This document shows, in pieces, positions 19,138-28,553 of a DNA stretch of 55,812 nucleotides. The notes beneath the pieces are model-generated. The model ran no database searches and was not told where the DNA came from. It saw only the letters and a list, made by a program, of their open reading frames with translations. The position numbers and the translations under genes were made by a program. The first letter of the stretch is position 1. Each line of letters begins with the position of its first letter. The stretch comes from CAMPJM01 sp964440915 (GTDB lineage Bacteria > Bacteroidota > Bacteroidia > Cytophagales > Cyclobacteriaceae), in assembly GCA_964440915.1 (NCBI GenBank), contig CAYTTV010000022.1:1-55812 (forward strand), given 5' to 3'.

Positions 19138-21054
19138 ATGACAAAGTTAGATTCAAAAATTCCCGAAGGGCCGTTATCGGAGAAATGGTCCAAGCATAAA
19201 TTTAACATCAAATTGGTAAACCCTGCCAATAAGAGAAGATATGACATAATAGTAGTGGGCACAGGGCTGGCAGGTGCTTCGGCGGCGGCATCACTAGGAG
19301 AGTTGGGCTACAATGTCAAAGCTTTCTGCTTTCAAGACAGCCCTCGTCGAGCGCATAGTATCGCAGCCCAAGGTGGTATAAATGCCGCAAAGAACTATCC
19401 AAACGATGGAGATAGCATTCAGAGATTATTTTATGATACGATAAAAGGGGGCGACTACCGTTCACGTGAGGGGAACGTGTACCGTCTGGCCGAAGTAAGT
19501 GTCAATATCATAGATCAATGCGTTGCCCAAGGGGTTCCCTTTGCCAGAGAATATGGAGGTTTGCTTTCCAACCGTTCATTTGGAGGTGCGCAAGTATCCA
19601 GAACTTTCTATGCGCGTGGCCAAACCGGACAACAACTGCTTATCGGTGCCTATGGTGCACTTAGCCGACAAATTGCCAATGGAAAAGTAAAAATGTATCC
19701 TAGGACCGAAATGTTGGATTTGGTCATGATAGATGGGAAAGCCAGAGGTATTGTAGTCCGTAACCTCATCACTGGAAAGATAGAATCGCACAGCGCCCAT
19801 GCTGTAGTATTGGCCACAGGAGGATATGGTAACGTATTTTATCTGTCTACCAATGCAATGGGCTCAAATGCCACAGCCGCATGGAGGGCACATAAGCATG
19901 GGGCATTCTTTGCCAATCCATGTTTTACGCAAATCCACCCTACATGTATCCCTGTATCAGGAGATCACCAGTCCAAACTTACGCTCATGTCTGAATCGTT
20001 AAGAAATGATGGACGTGTATGGGTACCCAAAGTAAAAGGAGACAAAAGAAAGCCTTCTGACATTCCCGAAAGCGAAAGAGATTATTTCCTAGAAAGAAAA
20101 TATCCGTCTTTTGGTAACCTTGTGCCACGAGATGTTGCTTCAAGGAACGCAAAATACGCCGTAGATGAAGGAAAAGGAGTAGGTGCCACAGGAGTAGCCG
20201 TATACCTTGATTTTGCTGATGCCATTAATCGAATAGGCAAAGCTGGAATATCGGAAAAGTACGGCAACTTATTTGAAATGTATGAAAAAATAACGGGCGA
20301 GAACCCTTACGAAACCCCGATGCGAATTTACCCAGCAGTGCACTACACCATGGGAGGATTGTGGGTAGATTATAACCTCATGACAACTATTCCTGGCCTT
20401 TATGCTACTGGCGAGTGCAACTTCTCCGATCACGGAGCTAACCGACTAGGAGCCAGTGCCCTGATGCAGGGGCTGGCAGATGGTTACTTCGTAATCCCAT
20501 ACACTATTGGAGAGTACCTGGCTGGCGAGACCAGAGACCAGATCGACATAAACCATCCTGCTTTCATTGAAGCAGAGCAAAAGGTAAAAGACAGCATCAG
20601 CAAACTTTTGAGCATCAACGGAGAAAAAACAGTAGACGAATTCCACAAAGAGCTGGGCAAGATCATGTGGGAATATTGTGGTATGTCCAGAACAGCGGAA
20701 GGGTTGAAGAAAGCCAAGGTGATGGTAAAAGAACTAAGGGAAGAATTCTGGAAGAATGTGAAAGTGATAGGCGAAAATGAGGAGCTTAACATGACCCTTG
20801 AAAAGGCTGGCCGAGTAGCGGACTTCCTTGAGCTTGGAGAACTAATGATCGACGATGCACTCCATCGAAACGAATCATGTGGTGGGCACTTCCGCGAAGA
20901 ATACCAAACTGAAGAAGGAGAAGCCCAAAGAGATGACGAAAACTATGCCTACGTGGCAGCTTGGGAATACAAAGGAGAAAATCAAGATGCGCTAATGCAT
21001 AAAGAAGATTTAGCTTTTGAAAACGTTAAGCTGACACAAAGAAGCTATAAATAA
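19138..21054 (+). CDS. sdhA: Succinate dehydrogenase / fumarate reductase flavoprotein subunit
   Basis: 638 residues from ATG 19138. A TTG three codons earlier is also open, but the ATG is preferred. This is the catalytic subunit that oxidises succinate to fumarate. The FAD-binding GTGLAGASAAASLGE motif is near residue 40, and the covalent FAD site is the His in RRAHSIAAQGGINAA. The active-site stretches RTFYARGQTGQQLL, HPTCIPVSG and HYTMGGLWVDYN, and the C-terminal NESCGGHFREEYQTEEGEA, are all present. The length and phrases match the Bacteroidota and Bacillus-type enzymes. Confidence 0.97.
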   Translation: MTKLDSKIPEGPLSEKWSKHKFNIKLVNPANKRRYDIIVVGTGLAGASAAASLGELGYNVKAFCFQDSPRRAHSIAAQGGINAAKNYPNDGDSIQRLFYDTIKGGDYRSREGNVYRLAEVSVNIIDQCVAQGVPFAREYGGLLSNRSFGGAQVSRTFYARGQTGQQLLIGAYGALSRQIANGKVKMYPRTEMLDLVMIDGKARGIVVRNLITGKIESHSAHAVVLATGGYGNVFYLSTNAMGSNATAAWRAHKHGAFFANPCFTQIHPTCIPVSGDHQSKLTLMSESLRNDGRVWVPKVKGDKRKPSDIPESERDYFLERKYPSFGNLVPRDVASRNAKYAVDEGKGVGATGVAVYLDFADAINRIGKAGISEKYGNLFEMYEKITGENPYETPMRIYPAVHYTMGGLWVDYNLMTTIPGLYATGECNFSDHGANRLGASALMQGLADGYFVIPYTIGEYLAGETRDQIDINHPAFIEAEQKVKDSISKLLSINGEKTVDEFHKELGKIMWEYCGMSRTAEGLKKAKVMVKELREEFWKNVKVIGENEELNMTLEKAGRVADFLELGELMIDDALHRNESCGGHFREEYQTEEGEAQRDDENYAYVAAWEYKGENQDALMHKEDLAFENVKLTQRSYK

Positions 21055-21194
21055 TTTGTCTGATTACTGATGTGCCAATAAACGCTAATGTGCCAACTGT
21101 TGGAATCATTAGAACATCATCAAATGGATAAAACATTTGCCCATTGGTACATTAACATGTTACATTGGTATATTAAAAAAATCGTACGTTAGTT
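21055..21194. repeat. sdhA-sdhB spacer: nested inverted repeat of TGTGCCAAT / ATTGGTACAT words
   Basis: This 140-base spacer inside the sdh operon is built from repeated words. ATGTGCCAAT (21070-21079) pairs over all 10 bases with ATTGGTATAT (21164-21173), counting G-U pairs. TAATGTGCCAA (21086-21096) pairs over all 11 with TTGGTACATTA (21144-21154). The two stems are nested. The same two-part layout is seen in the efflux-operon spacers with other words. It may affect sdhB expression or mRNA stability; this is inference. Confidence 0.65.
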
Positions 21195-21950
21195 ATGAAA
21201 CTCTCATTAAAAATATGGCGTCAAAAAAACGCCCAGGACAAAGGCAGCTTTAAAACTTATCCCATTGAGGATGTTTCTGAGGACATGTCCTTTTTAGAGC
21301 TGATCGATGTGCTGAACGAAAAGCTCATAAAAAAAGGTGAAGATCCTGTTCAGTTCGACAATGACTGTAGAGAAGGTATATGTGGTGCCTGCAGCATGTA
21401 TATCAATGGAAGGGCGCATGGCCCCGAACAAAGAACAACTGCATGTCAGCTTCATTTGAGGTCATTTGAAGATGGGGAAACCATTACAGTAGAACCCTGG
21501 AGGGCAAAGCCTTTTCCAGTCATCAAAGACTTGGTTGTAGACCGCAGCGCATTTGATAGAATCGTTCAGGCTGGCGGTTATGTATCAGTAAACACGGGCG
21601 GTGTTCCAGATGCCAATGAAATCCCCATCTCCAAGGAGGTGGCGGACAAAGCTTTTGATGCAGCTACCTGTATCTCTTGCGGTGCCTGTGTAGCGGCGTG
21701 CAAGAACGGTTCAGCAATGCTCTTCGTTGGAGCAAAAATCTCCCAATTGGCCTTGTTGCCTCAAGGACAGGTAGAGAGGAAGGCACGCGCAGAAAGAATG
21801 GTAGCGCAAATGGACGCAGAAGGTTTTGGCTCATGTACCAATACGGAAGCTTGCTCGGCAGAGTGCCCTGTAGGTATACCGCAGTCGGTAATAGCCATGA
21901 TGAACAGGGAGTACTTTTCTGCTAAAGCAACTTCTGAAAATGTGAAGTAG
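21195..21950 (+). CDS. sdhB: Succinate dehydrogenase iron-sulfur subunit
   Basis: 251 residues. The [2Fe-2S] cluster ligands are Cys58, Cys63, Cys66 and Cys84 (CREGICGACSMY, then TACQLH). The C-terminal part has Cys159, Cys162, Cys165 and Cys169 (CISCGACVAACK) and Cys214, Cys220 and Cys224 (CTNTEACSAECP) for the [4Fe-4S] and [3Fe-4S] clusters. It carries electrons from the SdhA flavin to the SdhC hemes at the inner membrane. It is the last gene of sdhCAB, separated from sdhA by an unusual 140-base repeat spacer and followed by a strong terminator. Confidence 0.97.
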   Translation: MKLSLKIWRQKNAQDKGSFKTYPIEDVSEDMSFLELIDVLNEKLIKKGEDPVQFDNDCREGICGACSMYINGRAHGPEQRTTACQLHLRSFEDGETITVEPWRAKPFPVIKDLVVDRSAFDRIVQAGGYVSVNTGGVPDANEIPISKEVADKAFDAATCISCGACVAACKNGSAMLFVGAKISQLALLPQGQVERKARAERMVAQMDAEGFGSCTNTEACSAECPVGIPQSVIAMMNREYFSAKATSENVK

Positions 21951-21973
21951 AAACAGCATAAATTTAAAACAGA

Positions 21974-22015
21974 AAAAGAGACTGAGCATCTTAATGATGG
22001 TCAGTCTCTTTTAAT
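21974..22015 (+). terminator. Terminator of the sdhCAB operon
   Basis: AAAAGAGACTGA (21974-21985) pairs perfectly with TCAGTCTCTTTT (22001-22012); the run of T is inside and after the stem. It begins 24 bases past the sdhB stop. Confidence 0.88.
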
Positions 22016-22126
22016 TTAATGGAGATCATTTGTTGGAACACCAACATTGAAATGGCATAACCTTAGATTACGCAATGACAGAGTAGATATGAGCGATTGC
22101 GGATAATATCGGCGTTACTAGCCACA

Positions 22127-22612
22127 TCAGAACATTTCACTGATTTCCTGCCCACTTCTCTCTATAGCGTTATTACCATTATTGCTATCGTCATTTTGTT
22201 CATTGCCATCCAGGTAAATGTCGGGATCATAACTAACCCGTACGATAAAGCTGGGCGGGAACTCCATTCCTGCATACCATTCTCTTTGGAAGGAGACTTC
22301 TAGTGTTTCACCTGTATCCAAATCGGTAAATTCCTTTATGTCAAGCATAATACTCTTGCCTGATCCTGCGGGCTTTTCTAGTAGATGAACGGCTTGACGA
22401 CCTTCCGATGATCGGAAATCATCCCCAATATTTTTAATCGTACCAGTTATAGTAACTATGCCGGTAAACGCTTGGGTCTTTTCGATATCAAAATCAAGAG
22501 AGTGGGCCGCCAAGTCTATGTTGAACCCAGGAGTTGGTTGTTCTTCCTTATCATCGCATCCTGCCGTGATAATACTGGCTAACATCAAGTTATAAAAAAT
22601 CAGTTTTTTCAT
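22127..22612 (-). CDS. Small hypothetical lipoprotein
   Basis: 161 residues, no recognised function. The N-terminus MKKLIFYNLMLASIITAGC is a lipoprotein signal with the modified Cys19. The acidic DDKEEQ that follows resembles the surface-export signal of Bacteroidota lipoproteins, so it may face outward. The middle (about 40-130) is a beta-rich domain with ITGTIKNIGDDFRS and IVRVSYDPDIYLDGNEQNDDSN, similar in style to CARDB-type domains that carry the phrase for 'unmet' conserved N-D residues. It sits alone between the sdh terminator and the AraC regulator. Confidence 0.7.
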   Translation of the reverse strand: MKKLIFYNLMLASIITAGCDDKEEQPTPGFNIDLAAHSLDFDIEKTQAFTGIVTITGTIKNIGDDFRSSEGRQAVHLLEKPAGSGKSIMLDIKEFTDLDTGETLEVSFQREWYAGMEFPPSFIVRVSYDPDIYLDGNEQNDDSNNGNNAIERSGQEISEMF

Positions 22613-22797
22613 TGAAATTATTCTTTTGAGTGAAAGTATCGATATTCATATCACAAATGTCTCAAAGGAATAAGGAAGCCTATTGTAAAAAACCGACATT
22701 TTCGAATAAACAGGTTTATCCGCTATAACTTGTTGCAATGCTGGCCAATAGATGTGGGAGGTCTTAGAGGAGAACGGAAGTATCCTTCTATTTCTCA

Positions 22798-23610
22798 TTA
22801 GAAAAGGGACAATGAGGTTTCGGATAATTTGGCCAAATACTGCCCAGGCGTTTTGCCAGACAATGCTTTAAATTCTTTTATAAAATGGCTTTGGTCGTAG
22901 TACCCAAACGAATAAATTATTTCATGCCAGTGGTCAGTTGGATTCTTGTCGAGCGTTTCTTTTACTGCATTAAAGCGGCATATGCGTGCATACCTCTTAG
23001 GACTCAATCCAATATGGCTATCAAAATACCTTTCCAAAGTACGCTCCGAAAGAAAGGTTCGCTCCTTAATCTCCTGCAAAGAATAGGTATTGTGATGCAT
23101 ATAATATACTGCCGCTTCTAAGCTTTTATTGATCTCTCTTTTCCGATTAGCTCTTAACTTTTTATATAGGAATCTTTCCAACAGTTGGATCATTTGCTGG
23201 GTATTGGTGGCTTCGTACATGGCCTCGCACAACCACTCTACCTCTCTTCCCCATACACAGTCAGCCGATACAATATTGTCAGCCAGATGCCGCATCCCCA
23301 GGCCCGTTAAAGTATGGAGTCCTGTTGCGGTAAACTTTACTCCCAGTATATCTACCCCCGTGGGATTGCTTAATGAGAGTCGGTGCTTTGCTGGCTGCCC
23401 AAACAGATAACAATAATCCTTCATTTCCATGGTATTGTCAGAGAAGACCATTTTCTCCGTTAGCCTGTTCAGATTAAAAGTCATTCCCTGCATAAGGGGT
23501 GTTTGAACTTCTTGAGTGAGGCTCTCTTTGAGCGGGATGATAGAACGCCAGTAATATTCTACTATGTGACTTAATGCAGGCGAAGGGAAATAAGTCTTAA
23601 AGTATACCAT
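22798..23610 (-). CDS. AraC-family transcriptional regulator
   Basis: 270 residues. The N-terminal half (about 1-150) begins VYFKTYFPSPALSHIVEYYW, typical of the DUF6597 sensing domain found on many Bacteroidota AraC proteins. The C-terminal 100 residues are the double helix-turn-helix: YSLQEIKERTFLSERTLERYF for the first and HWHEIIYSFGYYDQSHFIKEF for the second, ending KTPGQYLAK. It is a soluble DNA-binding regulator. The ligand and targets are unknown. The lipoprotein gene lies downstream on the same strand (185 bases away), and could be a target, but the gap is long. Confidence 0.88.
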   Translation of the reverse strand: MVYFKTYFPSPALSHIVEYYWRSIIPLKESLTQEVQTPLMQGMTFNLNRLTEKMVFSDNTMEMKDYCYLFGQPAKHRLSLSNPTGVDILGVKFTATGLHTLTGLGMRHLADNIVSADCVWGREVEWLCEAMYEATNTQQMIQLLERFLYKKLRANRKREINKSLEAAVYYMHHNTYSLQEIKERTFLSERTLERYFDSHIGLSPKRYARICRFNAVKETLDKNPTDHWHEIIYSFGYYDQSHFIKEFKALSGKTPGQYLAKLSETSLSLF

Positions 23611-23820
23611 AGGAAAAGTCTATACCACATCATATCATAAAGATAATCAGAAGTATATAAACTTAAAAAATAATTACTATCGGCTCTCTATTCTCTCTTA
23701 AAAAAAGCAGCATAACGTTCAATTTTTGGGCACCTACACACACTGAATCATTCCAAAATTAATGCATAAAATATTCAGGTTATTTTTCACTCTCATGTTG
23801 TAAATAATAGATCGATTAAT

Positions 23821-23828
23821 TATGTTTG
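23821..23828 (+). promoter_or_regulatory. Possible -7 element for the tRNA-Leu gene (TATGTTTG)
   Basis: Exact TAnnTTTG match 26 bases before the mature tRNA 5' end. A TTG at 23808-23810 is too close (10 bases) to be the normal -33 element. Confidence 0.4.
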
Positions 23829-23854
23829 CAACCCAATTACCAGTAAAACAACTT

Positions 23855-23938
23855 GCCCAGGTGGCGGAACTGGTAGACGCGTTGGTCTCAAACACCAATG
23901 ATTTCACGATCGTGCCGGTTCGATTCCGGCCCTGGGTA
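23855..23938 (+). tRNA. tRNA-Leu (anticodon CAA)
   Basis: An 84-base class II tRNA. The acceptor arm GCCCAGG (23855-23861) pairs with CCTGGGT (23931-23937), followed by discriminator A. The anticodon stem-loop TTGGT-CTCAAAC-ACCAA gives anticodon CAA, reading UUG. The long variable arm and the T-arm GCCGGTTCGATTCCGGC are clear. CCA is not encoded. A strong terminator starts 4 bases after it, so it is a single-gene transcript. Confidence 0.97.
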
Positions 23939-23941
23939 CAG

Positions 23942-23970
23942 GCCTCTAAAGCAATTTAGAGGCTTTTTTT
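23942..23970 (+). terminator. Rho-independent terminator after tRNA-Leu
   Basis: GCCTCTAAA (23942-23950), loop GCAA, TTTAGAGGC (23955-23963), then seven T (23964-23970). Confidence 0.92.
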
Positions 23971-24405
23971 ATTCCCCGAAGTCTGGCTTCCATATCCCCA
24001 TAAATTTATTTCAGTGGATAGGAACAGATCGTGTTACTGGAATGTTAAGGAAAAGACATGACCTTAATTCGGAATCTGCGACAGAAGCGTGAATTATAAC
24101 TGTAACATTGACATTTAAATACATAATTATTGGCACTTTAAGCCTAAATGCTTAACTTAAGAAGCATTCTCATTCATACGACGATGCATTAGCCTAATGA
24201 GTTGAAAATAACACGCATATATATCTGCACACAATGACTTCTCTAATTAACTCTCATAACTTATGGAATCGTCAGCGCTTAGAAATACAATATCATTTTT
24301 AAGCATAACTCAAAACGATCCTAAATTAAGGAGTCATTTGTATACGACTCAAAATTATTTACAGACTACCATTATTGTAAGATTTTAGAACGCTATCCTT
24401 TTAAT
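23971..24405. other. Long leader or promoter region of the AraC-output hybrid regulator
   Basis: About 435 AT-rich bases hold no gene that I can support. TGTAACAT occurs at 24101-24108; the same 8-mer is found upstream of the other hybrid kinase (42271-42278), which is suggestive but weak. Confidence 0.35.
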
Positions 24406-27400
24406 ATGAAAAACAGACATCTACTATTCTTGTCGTTTCTATTAATGGCTATTGGGAGCAATGCCCAATCTGGAAAGCTATTCACCGTAGACAGAGAGTT
24501 GTCCAGCAGCTTGATCAACAATGTTTACCAAGATAGCAATGAACTTATTTGGATTGCTACAGAAGATGGCTTGAACCGATACGACGGTTCAAAATTTACC
24601 GTGTACAAAAAAGATGACACAAATGAAAATTCACTGTTAAACAATTACGTACGCCTGGTTTATGAAGACAGCAAAGGCCATCTATTGATTGGCTTTTTCA
24701 ACGGCTTACAATCATACGATTATGCAACAGATACCTTCAGAAAAATTCCAATATTGCTTGAAGGCGGGTATGAATATGGCTCTCATATTCTCACCATTAT
24801 GGAGCGAAGAAATGGCGATGTCTTGATAGGCACATCTGGACAAGGGCTTTTGCTACTCAAAGGTGAAGGAGATCAGCTATATGCCGAGCGAATTACTAAT
24901 CTTAATATTCCCAGTAACTTCATTCATTATCTATTTGAAGATAAAGAGCAAAACCTCTGGATATCAACTCAAGATCTTGGTCTGTTTCAACTAAGTAAAA
25001 ACAATGAACTTAGAGGCTTTTCCTATTCAGAAGGTATGCCGTGTAATAATATATCCAGCATGGTGGAGGACAAGATGGGCAATCTATACGTTGGGTGCAT
25101 AGATAAAGGACTTTTTTTATATGGTAAAAATTCGAACACTTTTTCAGCGATTCGTTCACCTGAGCATCCAAACTTACCTGTTAATACTTTATACCTAAGC
25201 CAAGAAGGTGAAATCTATATAGGCACTGAAGGTAAGGGGATGAAGATCTACAATCCAGCTTTAAAGAAAATATCCGATGCAAATTACAATGTCACTGCTA
25301 TTGATTTCTCCAAAGCCAAGGTAAATGTCATTATTGGAGATGCTTCTGGAAACATTTGGGCTGGAATATTTCAAAAAGGTGTTTTGTTGCTCCCTAAGAG
25401 GGCCAATAATTTCAAATATATCGGCCACAAATCCATCAAAACTGACATTATCGGCTCCAATGCCGTGATAGCGGTACATAAGGATCATGAGGGCACACTT
25501 TGGGTTGGCACGGATGGCGACGGACTATACGGGATTGGACCCAATGGAGAACAAACAGCCCACTTCAAACATTCATCAGACCCGAACGCTGTTCCTGCTA
25601 CCATCATGACGATCTATGAGGATTCCAATAACGACTTGTGGATAGGCTCTTACCTCAACGGAATGGCAAAACTTGACCGGAGAACAGGGAAGTGTGAATA
25701 TGTCAAAAACCTAAGAGACCACAATGGTGACCTGGCCCAAAGGGTTTTTAGTATCACCGAAGATAAAGACAAGAACTTATGGATCGGAACCATGGGATCA
25801 AGCCTTTTTAAAATGAATTTGGAAACAAAAGAAATCACCCATTATAACCCAAAAGGCAACAACGACTATTCCCATACTAAAAACATCATCAACAATGCCT
25901 GGATTGACTGTCTTTTGTTAAGCAGTAAGGGCAAACTTTATATTGGGACTTATGACGGTCTCGGTTGTTTAGACATTGAGACAAATGACTTTGTATCTAC
26001 CCATGGCACAAACCGAATGCTGTCTGGACATATCATATATTCTCTCCATGAAGACGCAGAAGGCACTATATGGATCGGAACCTCAAAAGGACTAATGTAT
26101 ATCGAGCCGGGTTCCGACCAAATTCACTCCTATACCATATCAGACGGTTTGCCTAGCAACGTGATTTGTGCCATCAAAGAAGATAAAGACCACAATCTAT
26201 GGATTAGCACAAACTACGGTATCTCAAAGATGGATCTCCAGAACCGTGATTTCATCAATTATTATACTGACGATGGCCTGCAAGGAAATGAGTTCAGTAA
26301 AGATGCAGCATTTGTCGATCCCGACGGCCAAATTATTTTTGGGGGTATCAACGGCATTACTTTTTTTCATCCTGAAGAAATAGTAGTTCAGGGCCGGGAG
26401 TTCAATATTCGTATAACCGATTTCTATATCCATGACAAAGCCGTGAAAAAAGGGATGATGTCAGGTGATAAAGCGATTATAAACACTTCAGTAGTAAAAG
26501 CCGATACTTTTCATTTGTCTCATAACGACAACTCTTTTAGCATTGAATTCTCTGCTATGGAGTTCAATAATCCAGAACGTGTCACCTACCTGTACGCTAT
26601 GGGAACTGATCAATGGATCAAGCTGAGGCCGGGCACCAACAACGTCACCTTCAACAACTTGTCGCCGGGCACCTATACTTTTAAAGTGAAAGCGGAAGAC
26701 TACAACACTTATTCGGATGAACGGGAAGTTTCCATCATCATCTCTCCAGCATGGTATTTCTCAATATGGGCAAAAATTGCCTATGTGATTATCATCGTAA
26801 GCATAATATCCCTCATTGCTAAGCTCCTATATAATCGCTATAGAACCCGCAAAAAGATGCAGGAGCACATTCATGCCAAACAAATAAACGAGGCTAAACT
26901 TCAGTTCTTCATCAATATCGCTCATGAGATTCGAACTCCGATGACATTGATTATTAGCCCCTTAAGAAAGCTGCTAAGCAATGACAACAGCAGCCAGCAT
27001 CAACACACGTACCAAATGATGTACAGAAATTCGGAGCGGATCCTTTCGTTGATCAATCAATTAATGGATGTCAGAAAAATCGATAAAGGACAACTACAGT
27101 TAAAGTTCCAGGAAACAGAGATCGTTGGGTTTATAAAAGACATTTGCGCCATCTTTGAAGAGCAATTCGAAACAAAAAAAATAGCACTGCTATTTCGGCA
27201 CGATATAGAGCAACTTCATGTGTGGATCGATCCTAAAAACTTCGATAAAATTATCTTGAATGTGCTTGCCAATGCCATGAAATTCACTCCAGAAGAAGGG
27301 GAAGTCGAAATTGACCTCACCACCGGGGTAGATAAAAACAACCCCAATCATCTGCAAAACTATTTTGAGATCAGTATTTCCAATACGGGAAGCGGCATTG

Positions 27401-28485
27401 AAGAAAATGAACTGGAGCATATTTTTGAATGCTTTTTCCAAGCCGAAGCCTCCAAGAGTATTTATAACGGAGGCACAGGCATTGGGCTGCATCTTTCAAG
27501 ATCTATCGCGCAGCTCCATAAAGGACTCATTAAAGCTGAAAACAATCCTAATGGCCAAGGTTGTAGGTTTATAGTTCGGATGCCTCTAGGAAACGAGCAC
27601 CTGAGCAAAGAAGATTTGGCGCATATCGCCGCTACCACCCAAAATGCAGAACTAATAGCACCACAGATCGTGCAAGATGCGGTTGATCAGGATAAAGGAA
27701 AAACCAAATCGAGAAGCAAATACCGTATACTAGTGGCAGACGATGATATCGAGATCCGAAAATATATCGATCAGGAATTGGGAGCAGAATACCATATCAC
27801 CACATGCTCCAATGGCAAGGAAGCCTTTGCGCTTGCGCTTAAGGAAGCCCCTGATCTTATCATCAGCGACATTATGATGCCTGAAATGGATGGCATTACG
27901 CTGTGTCGCAAGATCAAACAACATGTAAATGTTAATCATGTGCCTATAATCCTACTTACTGCCAAATCAGAAGAAGAAGACAATCTGGAAGGGCTAGGAA
28001 TGGGTGCAGATGCTTATATTGTAAAGCCGTTTAATGTGGATATTTTGAGTAAGACTATTCAAAATATCATTAAAAACAGGGAGATTTTGCGGAATAGTTT
28101 TACCGGGAACCAGCAGCAGGAAGACAAAGTCCAAAAAGTACAGATAAAGTCTTCCGATGAAAAACTGATGGAGAAAATCATGGACATTATCAATGAAAAC
28201 CTCAGTAATCCTTCTCTCAGTGTCGAGATGCTAGCAACTGAAATCGGGATAAGCCGTGTTCACCTGCACCGAAAAACGAAGGAACTGACTAATCAATCGA
28301 CCCGTGATTTTATACGCAATATCCGTTTACAGCAAGCAGCCAACTTATTGGCCACTAAAAATATCAATATTTCGGAAGTTGCCTATGCTGTCGGTTTTAC
28401 TAATCTTGCTACTTTCTCCAATTCTTTTAAAGAATTTTACGGAGAGACTCCAACCAACTTTATGGAAACGCATTTGAAAGTGTGA
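24406..28485 (+). CDS. Hybrid two-component system regulator (HTCS) with AraC-type output
   Basis: 1359 residues in the full HTCS layout: signal peptide (1-20), about 620 residues of Reg_prop propeller repeats (for example GTIWIGTSKGLMY), Y_Y_Y domain (about 700-780), membrane helix (about 787-811), HisKA with phospho-His840 in NIAHEIRTPMTLI, HATPase_c (GGTGIGLHLSRS), receiver with Asp1155 (SDIMMPEMDG), and an AraC helix-turn-helix at about 1260-1355 (LATEIGISRVHLHRK, then EVAYAVGFTNLATFSNSFKEFYGETP). Such proteins sense oligosaccharides in the periplasm and switch on polysaccharide-use genes. It faces the L-galactose-type sugar cluster, 68 bases tail to tail, and is the likely regulator of that locus or of a linked carbohydrate locus. 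No SusC/SusD pair is adjacent. Confidence 0.96.
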   Translation: MKNRHLLFLSFLLMAIGSNAQSGKLFTVDRELSSSLINNVYQDSNELIWIATEDGLNRYDGSKFTVYKKDDTNENSLLNNYVRLVYEDSKGHLLIGFFNGLQSYDYATDTFRKIPILLEGGYEYGSHILTIMERRNGDVLIGTSGQGLLLLKGEGDQLYAERITNLNIPSNFIHYLFEDKEQNLWISTQDLGLFQLSKNNELRGFSYSEGMPCNNISSMVEDKMGNLYVGCIDKGLFLYGKNSNTFSAIRSPEHPNLPVNTLYLSQEGEIYIGTEGKGMKIYNPALKKISDANYNVTAIDFSKAKVNVIIGDASGNIWAGIFQKGVLLLPKRANNFKYIGHKSIKTDIIGSNAVIAVHKDHEGTLWVGTDGDGLYGIGPNGEQTAHFKHSSDPNAVPATIMTIYEDSNNDLWIGSYLNGMAKLDRRTGKCEYVKNLRDHNGDLAQRVFSITEDKDKNLWIGTMGSSLFKMNLETKEITHYNPKGNNDYSHTKNIINNAWIDCLLLSSKGKLYIGTYDGLGCLDIETNDFVSTHGTNRMLSGHIIYSLHEDAEGTIWIGTSKGLMYIEPGSDQIHSYTISDGLPSNVICAIKEDKDHNLWISTNYGISKMDLQNRDFINYYTDDGLQGNEFSKDAAFVDPDGQIIFGGINGITFFHPEEIVVQGREFNIRITDFYIHDKAVKKGMMSGDKAIINTSVVKADTFHLSHNDNSFSIEFSAMEFNNPERVTYLYAMGTDQWIKLRPGTNNVTFNNLSPGTYTFKVKAEDYNTYSDEREVSIIISPAWYFSIWAKIAYVIIIVSIISLIAKLLYNRYRTRKKMQEHIHAKQINEAKLQFFINIAHEIRTPMTLIISPLRKLLSNDNSSQHQHTYQMMYRNSERILSLINQLMDVRKIDKGQLQLKFQETEIVGFIKDICAIFEEQFETKKIALLFRHDIEQLHVWIDPKNFDKIILNVLANAMKFTPEEGEVEIDLTTGVDKNNPNHLQNYFEISISNTGSGIEENELEHIFECFFQAEASKSIYNGGTGIGLHLSRSIAQLHKGLIKAENNPNGQGCRFIVRMPLGNEHLSKEDLAHIAATTQNAELIAPQIVQDAVDQDKGKTKSRSKYRILVADDDIEIRKYIDQELGAEYHITTCSNGKEAFALALKEAPDLIISDIMMPEMDGITLCRKIKQHVNVNHVPIILLTAKSEEEDNLEGLGMGADAYIVKPFNVDILSKTIQNIIKNREILRNSFTGNQQQEDKVQKVQIKSSDEKLMEKIMDIINENLSNPSLSVEMLATEIGISRVHLHRKTKELTNQSTRDFIRNIRLQQAANLLATKNINISEVAYAVGFTNLATFSNSFKEFYGETPTNFMETHLKV

Positions 28486-28553
28486 GCATTTAAATAGGCC
28501 TAGGAACTAATCAATTCCTGATAAAAATACCGAATAGAAGTAGTGTTACAACC

